Assembly (NCBI GenBank): GCA_033064195.1
Contig: JARBJD010000076.1
Span: 62,001 to 126,000 of the forward strand
DNA length: 64,000 nucleotides
Direction of reading: 5' to 3'
Source of the DNA: Blattamonas nauphoetae
Lineage: Eukaryota; Preaxostyla; Oxymonadida
Numbering within the stretch: the stretch's first letter is position 1; each line of letters opens with the position of its first letter. Made by a program: the position numbers and the translations under genes. Positions 20,163-30,373 of the stretch are shown piece after piece. Below the pieces are notes generated by a model. It was not told where the DNA came from. It saw only the letters and a list, made by a program, of their open reading frames with translations, and searched no databases.

Positions 20163-21158
20163 TCATTTCTTTTCCTTCTTGTGTTTGTCTTTTTTCTTTT
20201 TATCTTTTTTCGACTTATCTTTCTCCTTATCGTTGCTTTTCTTTTCCTTCTTGTGCTTTTTCGATTCCTTTTTCTCGTCTTTTGCCTTTTTCGACTTATG
20301 AGAATGAGCTCGCTTCTCTTTTTTGATCTTCTCGTCTTCTTTGTTTGATTCATCCTCAACATCAGAATGGACCTCCTTTTCTCCTTTGCTTTTGGCGAGA
20401 GACTTTGATTTGAAGTAAGACCAGCTATCTTCTTTCGCGATAGTTAATTCACTGGTCTCAGGAGTTGGGCTCTGAGAAAGATCCACCGGAGAAGGTGAAG
20501 GTGAGGCTCCTGGAGTTCGTCCAAACAGAATATCCATGTCATCTTCCGTATATTTCGACGTGTCTTTGCTTCGTAACTTCTTATGATGTCTAAGAGAAGA
20601 AAGAAATGGAGAGGTCAGACCCGAAGCGTGCCCCTGTTCTTGTCGGGGATGGAGATGGAGACGGTGATTGGGCGACTTCATCTTCAGACTTAGTTGGTTT
20701 CGTTTGTGGAAATTCGGGGTTTGGACTCGGAGAAGGGGATGGAGATGAGCGAGCAGAAAGTTTGCCAAGAAGTGCAGAAAAGGCGCCAGCTGAGCGTAAC
20801 CGTGCTGATGAAAAGGAAGGGAAACACACCTGGTCCAAGCCAAGCGTCAGTCACCTGTGATATGCCAATACCTGGAAGAAAGCATGCGAAGATGCTGATG
20901 AGAATAGAATGGTGATACAGACCTCTAGTATCCGCTTTCACAGGAACATAGATATGTTCGACTGTTCCTGGTGTCTTTCCAATACCTTAACGATCAGAAG
21001 GATTGAATTGATCATATAATGATCGAAAAAAAGGCTAGATGAGTGAACTGCAAACCTTCTCCTTCATTCCATCCCATGTTTTTCAGCATTTTGAAGCCAA
21101 TCCCCTTTGATCGACTCCATTGCAAATTTTGTGTCGCACGGAGAGGATCAACTGTCAT
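20163..21158 (-). CDS. PinX1-like G-patch protein
   Basis: Five exons (21056-21158, 20923-20985, 20830-20871, 20621-20804, 20163-20589) give 272 residues. All frames join exactly across GT-AG introns of 70, 51, 25 and 31 bases. The N-terminus MTVDPLRATQNLQW followed by SKGIGFKMLKNMGWNEGEGI and VEHIYVPVKADTRGIG matches the G-patch and flanks of PinX1 (WAVDPQNTAW, FGQRMLEKMGW, DHIKVQVK). The C-terminal 70 residues are a long Lys-rich tail, also PinX1-like. Family members (Gno1 in yeast) work in rRNA and snoRNA maturation with the helicase Prp43 and can inhibit telomerase. Located tail-to-head behind SmD3 on the same strand. A truncated inverted copy is at 849-1485. Confidence 0.75.
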
Positions 21159-21340
21159 TCCGACGCAGACTTCACCAACCCAAAGAATGCATCTTTTACT
21201 CAAAAATATCAGTGTCACTCAACCAAAAGGAACATAGAAAAGTCAGATAGACTTGAAAACAATGTCTTTGTCTTTCAGTGAAGTGAGAAAATGAGGAAAG
21301 GGCGTTTTGTGATTTCCTAGAAAAACGACCTGAGATTTTG

Positions 21341-21866
21341 TTATTTCTTTTGGTAAGTGGCTGAAAAGAGGTGGTTATTCAACGACAGATAACATACCCT
21401 TTGCTTGCCTTTGTGCTTGCCTTCCAGCGCCCATTCCAATACCTTGTCCCTTCGTGGGTTTTTCCAGGTTCTGAAAAAGTGGAATTCCAGACAAGAATCT
21501 GGTAAGAGAATATCAGAAAAACCTTGAACATGGGCGCATTTCGTAGCATGTCAGGGAAAATAAAGAAGACGATGAAGGAGCCTCTGAGATAGACCTGGAT
21601 TAGAACAAAATGAGAAAAGTGAAAATTGCAAACGTTATTTAGTCTTACAGTTGATCCATCTGCTTGAGTAAGAATCACCCCTTCCAATCGGCAGTTCATG
21701 TTATCTTCAGCTTCAATGAGCTTTCCACTGTGAGCGAGAAACGTGTACAAATTATCTCAGAAAATAAGGCAAAAAGGTACCGATAAATTTCATGGGTCTT
21801 CATTTCAATGGATACGATATGACCCTCTGCTTCATGAAGAAGTTTGATTGGAATCTCGATGGACAT
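21341..21866 (-). CDS. SNRPD3: Spliceosomal Sm protein D3
   Basis: Five exons (21781-21866, 21634-21727, 21523-21594, 21398-21470, 21341-21360) join in frame to 114 residues. Sm1 begins [20 protein letters not shown] and continues [19 protein letters not shown]. Sm2 is [20 protein letters not shown]. Both match SmD3 nearly residue for residue, including the EDNMNC motif that binds U-rich Sm-site RNA. The C-terminal tail ([18 protein letters not shown]) is a short, RG-poor version of the usual Arg/Gly tail. Introns are 53, 39, 52 and 37 bases. The start codon is 19 bases from that of the divergent charged-protein gene. Confidence 0.93.
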
Positions 21867-21885
21867 TGAAGATGGTGAAACAAAC
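21867..21885. promoter_or_regulatory. 19-base gap between two divergent start codons
   Basis: The SmD3 ATG (minus, 21866) and the best ATG of the charged-protein gene (plus, 21886) are separated by only 19 bases. Any promoter for either gene must overlap the coding region or 5' leader of the other. No recognisable core element is visible in so short a gap. Confidence 0.5.
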
Positions 21886-24438
21886 ATGGGACGATCTTTG
21901 TTTCTCACTCTTGAAGACGATCTTCGAATGACAGTGTATCATCCAGATTCATCGAAAGAAATAAATATCGATTCACTCGTTCGTTCGTCTCCAAAACATG
22001 TTCATTCTGTTACTACGAGAGTCTTTCAAGATTCTCGTAGACAGGGTCAACGACTTTGCTACAAGATTGTTCAATGCATTGAATCATCTTATTTGACCAC
22101 AGTTGAACCAACATTTCGAATAAATGGAGTTCACATCGGATCTTATTTTGAAATCCTCCTCGATTTCCCTCTGGACCACAAAACTACTCATCTTCTCCAA
22201 CAAATCCTTCATCGTTATCATAACCCGGAATTCAAAGAATCGAAGATCAAGCTACATCAAAATTTTTCCCATTCACAGTCTCTCCAGCCAAGGCAAGACT
22301 CTGACCGAAACCGTCATTCTTCGACCAAACGTGGAACAATCGAAAGTCCAATGAAGAGACGATTGTTGCTTGAGAAAGAAAATTATTCCAAAAGGAGGGA
22401 AAAATATAAAGAGGCGAATGATTTTGGTCAAGACGCGGAGATTCTTCGAATGGAACGCAATGAAGAATTAAGAACCAGAAGGGAGACAAAACGACCACAA
22501 ATGTCAAATTCGCGGACCAAATATGGTTATTCTCGCACTACACCACGGTACGGTCGATATCGGCCGCCATCTCAGACCCAAAACCCAAACAGCACACTCA
22601 ACTCGCTTTTTCCATATTTTGTGCCAGAGTCCGAGAGCAGTGGTGATATTTCGATGTCCGAAAGCGAGCAACGAAAAATTGCTGCCGCTCTTCGTCGGAA
22701 ACGGCACGAAGAGGAGAAAGCAAAACGAGAAGAGAAAAGAAGGATAAATGAACAGAACCAGCGGAGGGAGACTATTCAAACACAAACAAAACTCTTAAAT
22801 GCATATCCTCCGGATTTCTTGGGATTTGACTCAACGTCGATCAGCAATTCTAAAGACACTTCTCGCTCACGTAGACGCTCTTCATCGCCTTCACCAATCT
22901 CATCCGAGAAGTCAGATTCTGAAATTTCATCATTTCGCTCGGATTCTTCACTCAGCGCTCCAAACCGACGCCCAATTTCGACGCTCCAATGGACAACACA
23001 ACAACTGAGCGAATCACATCGAAGTCGCGGATCGCGCCAAAGGAGAGATTCTAGTCGTTCCACAGGAAGGAAGGACAAACAAGAAGGAAAGGATGAACAA
23101 TCCGAGAAGGGGGATAGTGACAAATCGACTGAAAGCAACTCGACGCGATCTGATTCACAACAATCACACGAAATATCACGGACAAGCAGCGAGAATGAAA
23201 AGGAAGACAATGAAGAAGCGCAGAAAGAGGAGGAAATCCGGAAAAATGAGGAGAAGAGAAGGGAAGATGAGCGACAGAAGGAAGAAGCGAGGAAGGCAGA
23301 AGAGAGAAGAGAGAACGAAGAAATGCAACGAGAGAAGCGTCGAAAGAAGAAGGAGGAGAGAGAACGAAAAGAGGCAGACGAGCAGGAACAGTTGAGACAG
23401 GCAGATGAAAAAAGGAAGAGAGATGAAGAGAGGAAGAGGAAAGAGACTGAAGAGAAGAGAAAACATGAAGAGGAAAGGAAAAGAGTGGAAGAAGAGAAGA
23501 AGAAAGAGGAAGAGAGGAAAAGAAGAGAAGAAAGGAAGAAAGAGGAAGAGAGGAAAAAGGAGGAGCTGAAGCAGATTGAGCGGAACAAACAAAAGGAAGA
23601 GGAGAGAAGAAGAAAAGCGGAAGAGAGACAAGAGCAGGAGCGCCTGAAAAAAGAAAAAGAAGAGAGATTGAGAAAGGAGAAGGAAGAGGAAGAGAGAAGG
23701 AAGAAAGAAGAGGAAGAAGAGAGAAAGAAGAAGGAGGAAGAAGAGAGAGAAAGGAATCGAGAAGAGAAGAGAAAGAAGGAAGAAGAAGAGGAAGACGAAA
23801 GTTTTCGAGAAGAAGCAGAAGAACCAAGAGCCAAAGAAGAGGAGGAGAAACAGAAGAAAGATGCAGAAGAACAAACAGAAAGCGAAAAAACAGAATCTGA
23901 AAAACGATCAGAAAGCGAGAAAGACAGCGGAGACACAAACACAGGCACAGACTCCGTTTCAGATTCACCCTCCGAACAACCACAACCAAAGAAATCACCC
24001 ACACCCTCACAAACACAACCATCTCGCAGAACTCCTCCCCCACCACCTCCAAAGAAGAAGACGAATCGTGTTCCTCCGCCTCCACCAACACAAAAGAAGC
24101 AGACAGGACGACAAAACACTGACACGAAGGAGAAGACAGAGGAGGGGGAGAGGAACGAGAAGACAGAGGAGAGTGAGAGGAACGAGAAGGCAGAAGAGAG
24201 CGATGGGAAGGAGATGAGCACGGCTGAACAGAACGACCAACACAAACCTGTTCGCCGAACCCCGCCTCCCCCACCCCCAAAGAAGAAGGCATCGACACCC
24301 CAAGCTCAACCGAAGACACGACAGCGGAATACGGCTGATTCAGCGTCAGCTCCATCACCGCCGTCGAGTCCACCACCGACGTCCTCGTCGTCTTCTCATT
24401 CTCCGCCGGGAGATGATGAGGAGAGTGAGTCTGATTGA
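21886..24438 (+). CDS. Large charged protein with proline-rich tail
   Basis: Single exon of 850 residues from ATG 21886. An alternative in-frame ATG at 21859 would overlap the SmD3 start. The first 130 residues look globular ([60 protein letters not shown]) and are unrecognised. Then follow a basic Ser/Arg-rich region, a predicted single long alpha-helix of Glu/Lys/Arg repeats (about residues 440-650), an acidic Ser/Glu segment and a C-terminus with several [13 protein letters not shown] runs that could bind SH3, WW or EVH1 domains or profilin. The composition suggests a cytoskeletal or RNA-related scaffold, but no function can be read from it. Confidence 0.7.
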   Translation: MGRSLFLTLEDDLRMTVYHPDSSKEINIDSLVRSSPKHVHSVTTRVFQDSRRQGQRLCYKIVQCIESSYLTTVEPTFRINGVHIGSYFEILLDFPLDHKTTHLLQQILHRYHNPEFKESKIKLHQNFSHSQSLQPRQDSDRNRHSSTKRGTIESPMKRRLLLEKENYSKRREKYKEANDFGQDAEILRMERNEELRTRRETKRPQMSNSRTKYGYSRTTPRYGRYRPPSQTQNPNSTLNSLFPYFVPESESSGDISMSESEQRKIAAALRRKRHEEEKAKREEKRRINEQNQRRETIQTQTKLLNAYPPDFLGFDSTSISNSKDTSRSRRRSSSPSPISSEKSDSEISSFRSDSSLSAPNRRPISTLQWTTQQLSESHRSRGSRQRRDSSRSTGRKDKQEGKDEQSEKGDSDKSTESNSTRSDSQQSHEISRTSSENEKEDNEEAQKEEEIRKNEEKRREDERQKEEARKAEERRENEEMQREKRRKKKEERERKEADEQEQLRQADEKRKRDEERKRKETEEKRKHEEERKRVEEEKKKEEERKRREERKKEEERKKEELKQIERNKQKEEERRRKAEERQEQERLKKEKEERLRKEKEEEERRKKEEEEERKKKEEEERERNREEKRKKEEEEEDESFREEAEEPRAKEEEEKQKKDAEEQTESEKTESEKRSESEKDSGDTNTGTDSVSDSPSEQPQPKKSPTPSQTQPSRRTPPPPPPKKKTNRVPPPPPTQKKQTGRQNTDTKEKTEEGERNEKTEESERNEKAEESDGKEMSTAEQNDQHKPVRRTPPPPPPKKKASTPQAQPKTRQRNTADSASAPSPPSSPPPTSSSSSHSPPGDDEESESD

Positions 24439-24747
24439 GGAATGGGAGAATGGTGGATCAATGAGAAAGGATCGTTCGATGAGTTTCTGTCTGGTAAGGC
24501 GATAATTGAGAGACAAGTCATTGCTAACATCGATCTGAGTGTGCAGATGGTTTTGACTGTCGTGTGAGCGATGGATCAGCCACATTTAACTGTTGAATCA
24601 GCTTTTTAAGTCTCCGATGCTTGTTTTGTCGTCAGTTCAACTTATCATTACTTTTCACCACAGTTGAGTGTTCCAACATCTTTGATCAACAAAACAAAAA
24701 CATGAAATGTCTCAAATAAGGACTGAAAAATCAGAAAAAGCATCTTT

Positions 24748-26028
24748 TCATTTTTTTAGTTTGGGTGGGAGTTGAAACAAAAATGAGATTATTCCAACAC
24801 TCATGGCGATCCTCCCAAGAAAGGCAATGAGCTGAGCGAGAAGGGAGTACAGTTTCTTTGCGAAGATGGTGGAGAAGAAGGATTTTGTGTTCATCATGAA
24901 AACGATCGATGAGAAGAATGTGGCGAGAATGAAGGAAATCCCGTTGAGTTGAGACGAATTGAACAGCGTGAGAAGAGACGGGATTAAATAACAAAGTGTG
25001 GTATATCCAAAATAAGCGAGGAAAATGAGAGTTGAGTTGACGAGAGATGGAATTGGCTGTGAAGAGGATGTATTGGAGACCTAATGGGAAAAGTGAAGAG
25101 AAATGATCATGAAGAGATAAGAGAATGAATACTGTGCGTTTTCCAAGGAAGAACAGAGCAGCAAACACGACAGATGTGAGGAGTGGAATTAGGAGATAAC
25201 AAACGTACGACCGGAATATCTGACCAAAAAATGTCAAATAAAAGGAGGAAACTAAGAATGGGTCGAAGCTATGGGTATCTTCTTTGACGTGCCTCCATTT
25301 CCAGATTTGAGCAAGGATCGAAGAGACCAGAAGGAATGTAATGGAGATCCAAAACGGTCCATATCTAAGAGAGTTGACATTAAGACAGATATGTTCGATA
25401 TGAAGGTTTAAAAAAAGATGGTTCTTCCGAATAGAAAAGAAAAGACAAGTCTGGCGATTGGAGTGAAAATGACTGTGCGAGGACAGCTTTCCGCGGATTG
25501 AGGGAATAAATCACACGCTCTTTCACCTGAGGAGAAAGAAAAGAATGTGAAGAGCATGTTTGCAGGATTCAATGAGAAATACAGTTGACATACGAGATCA
25601 GTTGTCACATCAAAGTAATACTGCCAAAATGAGATTGAAAGGACTGAAGTTGTTGGAATAGGAATAGAGCCAGTTTCCATTGGGCGCGTTTGAGGTTGGT
25701 GAGAAGAATTCTGAGAGAAGTCATGACCAGGAAAAGTGGATGTGTTGGGATCTGTCTCGTTGGTTGACCCATCCGCTGAAGGAAGATGTGAGATGAAAGT
25801 GGAGTGGAGAGTTTATCGATGTCACGATGAGAAAACTGTGGAAACCATTTGTCACCAGGAATGGTGTTGTGTCAGGCACTATGTGAGTGAAGGAAAACAT
25901 GAAAATGAAAGTACAAGCGAAAAAGTTGTCAATTATGACAAAGTATGAAATGAGTCTGAGGAAACTTTTTATTAAAGGATTAATTGTTGTGTTCACATAC
26001 AGCCGCCGTGGTCATCGCTTTCGTCCAT
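24748..26028 (-). CDS. Yip1-domain protein, YIPF1/YIPF2-like
   Basis: Spliced minus-strand gene. Exon 1 (MDESDDHGG) joins a polar segment and then FWQYYFDVTTDLVKERVIYS and LAQSFSLQSPDLYGPFWISI. The last phrase matches the Yip1 signature DLYGPFWI and needs removal of a short intron near 25398-25460. Downstream exons add several membrane segments (SYVCYLLIPLLTSVVFAALF; LLAQLIAFLGRIAMSVGIIS) ending PPKLKK at 24748. Yip1-family proteins are five-span Golgi/ER membrane proteins that interact with Rab GTPases in vesicle traffic. Not every exon border was determined, and the long first intron (about 240 bases) may contain another exon. Confidence 0.7.
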
Positions 26029-26170
26029 TTGAGGAAACCTAAACGGTAGGTTTTGCTATAAAATCATCAAGACAAGTCGAGGAAAACGTTGGATAAACCA
26101 GAAAACTCATATCCCGGATGAGAATCTTTTGTTACAGGATCATTTTGACGAGTCGAAACTGGGAGATATC

Positions 26171-28592
26171 ATGACGACGGAACGTCATGTGTCAACCATC
26201 ATCCTCAGTCAAAACCAAACCATCTTATTTAGCAACAATCATCTCCTAGATAATGTTGCACCGTATCTCATCATCACACAGGATATGTTGGACGAGCAAG
26301 ATCTTGGAACTTGTCAAGACATCACAATTAGTGAACACAAGTTCATGTTCTTGTTAGCAAGACCCTATTATTTCATTGTTGTGAGCAAGGAAAAAGATTG
26401 CATCCCATTTCTTCCACTATACATCCACACTGTGAAGCACATCGCATTTGCTGTTTTTGGACCAAATTTTCAATCACACAGATTGTTTGTTCTCTTATTC
26501 TTGAAATATTGTTTTCCATATACTTCTTGCTTCGCTCATTTTCAGGTCTCAAACTGAATTTGACAATTACAAGTCAATAATTGGACGTTTGGTGGATGTG
26601 TATCATCAACTCATCAGAACCAATCCTTCTTTCCTTGTCCAAGCACCTCAACGCCTTTATTTTCCTCCTCCAGTTGATATCTTTGACAAACTTCTGGGTG
26701 CATTTCCCGGCTTCACACACGCTTATCTTCTCTCCAACCACATTCTCCAGCGAGAAATTCATTCAAACATCAACGAGAAACTACCAGACGAAGATTTATT
26801 CGTCTTACTTGCCTTGGCCAACTCCATTATGCAGGATCATCGTGCATACCTCGCAGCCCCTTCATCACTTCCACCACCGATTGCTCCCCCCGTTATGCTT
26901 GAAGAATCCTTGTCGGTGACGGAATCAACGGCTCTGAGCGATGGAAAGGATGATGATTTAATCTCTGAACGATCTGTCTCCCCAAGTCTCAAATCCCAAG
27001 ACGGAGACGAAAATGAGGAAAATGACAAAGCAGAGATGGAAAACGAGTCGGATTTTGAGATCGATGCGGAAGAATTCGGGATTGACGTCAGTTCATCAGA
27101 TGGGGAGGAAATCTCCGTGGATGCTGATGAAGATCTCCCTGCTCCTCGCTCGGATAATCCAGCAGATGCAGAAAACGATCCCCTTTCTCAGCCTTTGCAG
27201 AACAGCTCTCCTTTACGTGCTTCTGACAGCTCACCGCTGATCCGCAGTGAAACCACATCTGACAATGGTATGAAGTGTTCTTGTCCTTCACATGGGATAT
27301 TTCTGTGTTTTAGGTCAAATCTCACCATCTCCTCCACTTCAATCAACTTCAAAACCGCCACTCCCTCCTCCTTCCAACCCATCCCAACCCAACACTCTCC
27401 TCACCTCATCGTCATCCAGCCATCTTCCATCAGCTTCTTCGATTGGGGCATTGTCTCAGCGAGGAACACGATCAAGTCTTGCCATCACAGCAACTGGCAA
27501 GTTTCAACTTCAAACTGGTCAAGTTGGACTTGATGCTCCAGAAGTGAAAACGAAAGATCCAAGTGATTTTTTGACCTCTCTCAAGATATATCGAAATATC
27601 ATGTTCTTTCATGACGAAATCAAGGAGAAAAAGTCTTCACATTTCTTGTTCTTTCATTCTTCGAAGAATTATCACTGTTCCACGCATCATCATCACCATT
27701 CCTCTTACTGACAAATCTGCTGTCATTCTTATGCTCGCTCCACTGCCTGGTCACCTCCCAACATCAATTCTTCCTGATCTCTCGAAATCAACAATTATCT
27801 TTCCGCACACGATGACAGAATTAATTTCGGTCGAAGAATGCGCCAAATACGAGACTTTACATCCAAGAAATCAAAAAGGAAAGAAGAAGAAAAAGACATT
27901 GGGAGAGAACCAACACTCCTTCCGATCACAACTCGCCTCAAAGATCAACCAGACACACGTGGCTGCAATGGAACAGTTGTCTGCATCTCCTTCCTTCCTC
28001 TTCATTTCTCTCTTCTTTTCCCGTCTCGTTCAGTTCTTTCACCAACGCCATATCGACATTCATTTCACGCACATTTGAAGCCTCTCCTCTCGCGTTTCTG
28101 TTCGTCAACCGTCAAACAAATTCGTCTTGTCTCTTCCATCCACAAGATTCCACATCAGACGCGGGAAACGTGCTGTCTTCGATCATCACATCCCCATCGT
28201 TCGATCCAAGCTCATCCTCGTCTTCTGCACTGACCTATTGCATCAATCTCGGTCACCAGGCCTTCGTCAACGGATATTCTGTCCTCCTCGCACGCCCTGT
28301 TCCTTTCGCAATCTGTTACACACTTTTTGTTGTGAATCTCTCAAGATCAAGAACGGTATTCACGCAACCAACTCAGACTATCACTCTTTTGCCGGAATAT
28401 ATCGGTGACACTCGTGCAATTCGGCAATATCGAAGGAAGGTGAGAGAAGGACGACAAAATGGGATTCTGTGCGAATTGTATGGAGTATTCGACTCAAAAG
28501 CTCCCGAATCACAAATTTTGGATATGTGCCAGCAAATTATTACAAAAGTCATGCTTCATTTCGTTCTTCTTGAGGGAGAGGGAACAAGATGA
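26171..28592 (+). CDS. Longin-domain trafficking protein, possibly Mon1-like
   Basis: Start ATG 26171 (MTTERHVSTIILSQNQTILF). The first exon has a longin-like pattern: a strand, then a helix, then ISEHKFMFLLARPYYFIVVS, close to the arrangement at the Mon1 N-terminus. The second exon continues NSIIGRLVDVYHQLIRTNPS. A long acidic Ser/Asp/Glu linker is followed by more folded segments (KSAVILMLAPLPGHLPTSIL, CELYGVFDSKAPESQILDMC) and TGA after GEGTR. Mon1 with Ccz1 activates Rab7 on late endosomes. Other longin-containing proteins (HPS1, Fuzzy) have the same three-longin plan, so the exact member is open. Introns are short and partly inferred. Confidence 0.5.
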
Positions 28593-28821
28593 AAAATCTT
28601 CGTTTTTCTTTGTTTTCTTATCTTTATTTCATTCGTACCAAACTTTTCCTTCTTCTCATTGTCTCTGTTTGTGCATCTCATCGTTTTTATGGGTGGTTGA
28701 TCCTCCACTGTCGAAGACTTGCGGAAACAAGAGAAGACCAAATATGAGGTTAAGAGCTGATTTATGATTGATGTGGGAAGGAAGACCGGAACAGAATACA
28801 ATGCGACGAACACACACTGAT

Positions 28822-30236
28822 CTACTCATCAGTTGTCTCGCCTTCGCCGTCTTGTGGGTTCGACGATTGGATGATCAGTTGGACGTACGACTGGCACAGA
28901 TCAGGCATTTCCGCAGCCACCTCCGACTCAAAAGTGAACTTCAGACCCTCCTCAGAGTCAGAGGGCACAGTATAGATGAATGTCTTCGTTGGTGGGTGGA
29001 CAGCCCAGCCGAGAATTTCCTGGAATGTGTTTGTGCGGATGAGCATGTTTTGGGGGAGATCCTTGCTCTTGGGAGCAGGTTTCTTGAAAGTGTGGATCCC
29101 AACCTTGTTGATGGCGAGGAGAACAGGGATGTGGTCGCGGACGACTTTGTCGACGAGAATGAGCTCAGTTGCCTCGAAAAAGACAGCTCCGAAGTAATCT
29201 TCGCAGAATTCCTTCAGTTTCTCAATGTATCGCAGCTTTCCTTCGAAGTCAGTGTCGATTGGGTCGAAGGCAATTCTTTGATATTCATCGAGAACCAGTT
29301 TTTCCCATTCTTTTGGTTTACGCTGCTTGAGGAACGGAACAGGGATGTACTTAGCGAGAAGGTCAGCGTCTCTGAGAAATTGAATCACAATATCATCGAT
29401 GAGCATAGAAAAGAGAAAAAATGATCACAGGAGATTAAGACAATGAAGAACGGAAATATCTGGATGTGAACATACACAAGGAAACCTGGCTTGTGCTTGT
29501 TTGTGTCGGGGTTCCCGTAAGTGACACGCATATCAATAGCGGCCAGTTCGAGAAACTCTCGTTCACAGAGAACGTAGTGGCCAGAGATGACATCATCACG
29601 AAGCTAAAAAGAGGAGAGACGAGTGAGAATGTGGGGTGAGTGATGAAAAGGGACAAATTGAAATGAGAGGAAAGTTTGGATGGTGAAAAGTGGGTGGTTT
29701 GATTCTCTCTTGTAGTGAATTATATCCACAGCAAACGAGAGAAATGATGAAAAAACACGAATAGAATTTCGGGCAAACTTGAAGGAATTCCATGTGAGTG
29801 ACGTCAGCATTTGCAGAGTTATCTTCGAAGAAAAAGCGCTTCTTGAACATAAATTTGGAACCAGCTGCAAGTTTTGGGCAAAGGTCATCTGGCTTCAGAT
29901 ATTTATCTGTGAAACGACAGAGAATTGAGAATTATGGCAGAGAGATAGAGATAAAATCGGTTGAAACAGAAAAACGATTTGATGGAAACGAGTTGCCAAC
30001 TTGAAACCACGGCAAAATGTGAAGAAAAGAAGTTTGAAAAATCACATTATTCCGATATACACACCGATAACAAGCCCATTCACGGTAGTTTCCTCATAAA
30101 GTGCGAATGAGTCAAGGTCGACAGTGAGAGCCATCTTCTGCTCGATTTTCTGCAGGAGATCCTTCACTGTCGTTTCTTCGGAAGCTACCAACTTCTTGAC
30201 AGATTTATCGCAGAAGTGAATCTCGATGATTGTCAT
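28822..30236 (-). CDS. Talin-like FERM domain protein
   Basis: Three or more exons. The F1 ubiquitin-like lobe is encoded near 30236-30050 (MTIIEIHFCDKSVKKLVASE). F2 includes FMFKKRFFFEDNSANADVTH, LRDDVISGHYVLCEREFLEL and TYGNPDTNKHKPGF. The segment YIPVPFLKQRKPKEWEKLVL corresponds to talin's LPKEYVKQKG. F3 is a PTB-like lobe (HIPVLLAINKVGIHTFKK, EILGWAVHPPTKTFIYTV, LCQSYVQLIIQ). The protein stops shortly after F3 with TAG at 28822-28824, so there is no talin rod. It could link membrane phosphoinositides or receptor tails to the cytoskeleton, or be a stand-alone adaptor. An in-frame ATG at 30266 is an alternative start. Confidence 0.75.
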
Positions 30237-30373
30237 TTCTACTGATGAGGGTCTGATCTCTGGCAAATGATGAGTATGGGTGAAGTGAAATGTTAAAGCA
30301 TGAAAAAATGATACAAAAAAGCTGTTTCAGATTCAAAATTAATCCAACAAGATCGTAATCACTCCATATTTCA

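Noticed and set aside
20690-20941. Alternative G-patch product reading through the 25-base intron
   Set aside because: Read-through leads to a stop soon after, whereas splicing gives a continuous 272-residue frame with the PinX1-like tail.
22776-24376. Long minus-strand reading frames opposite the charged protein
   Set aside because: They are Ser/Phe/Leu-rich mirror images of Glu/Lys/Arg repeats on the plus strand, not independent genes.
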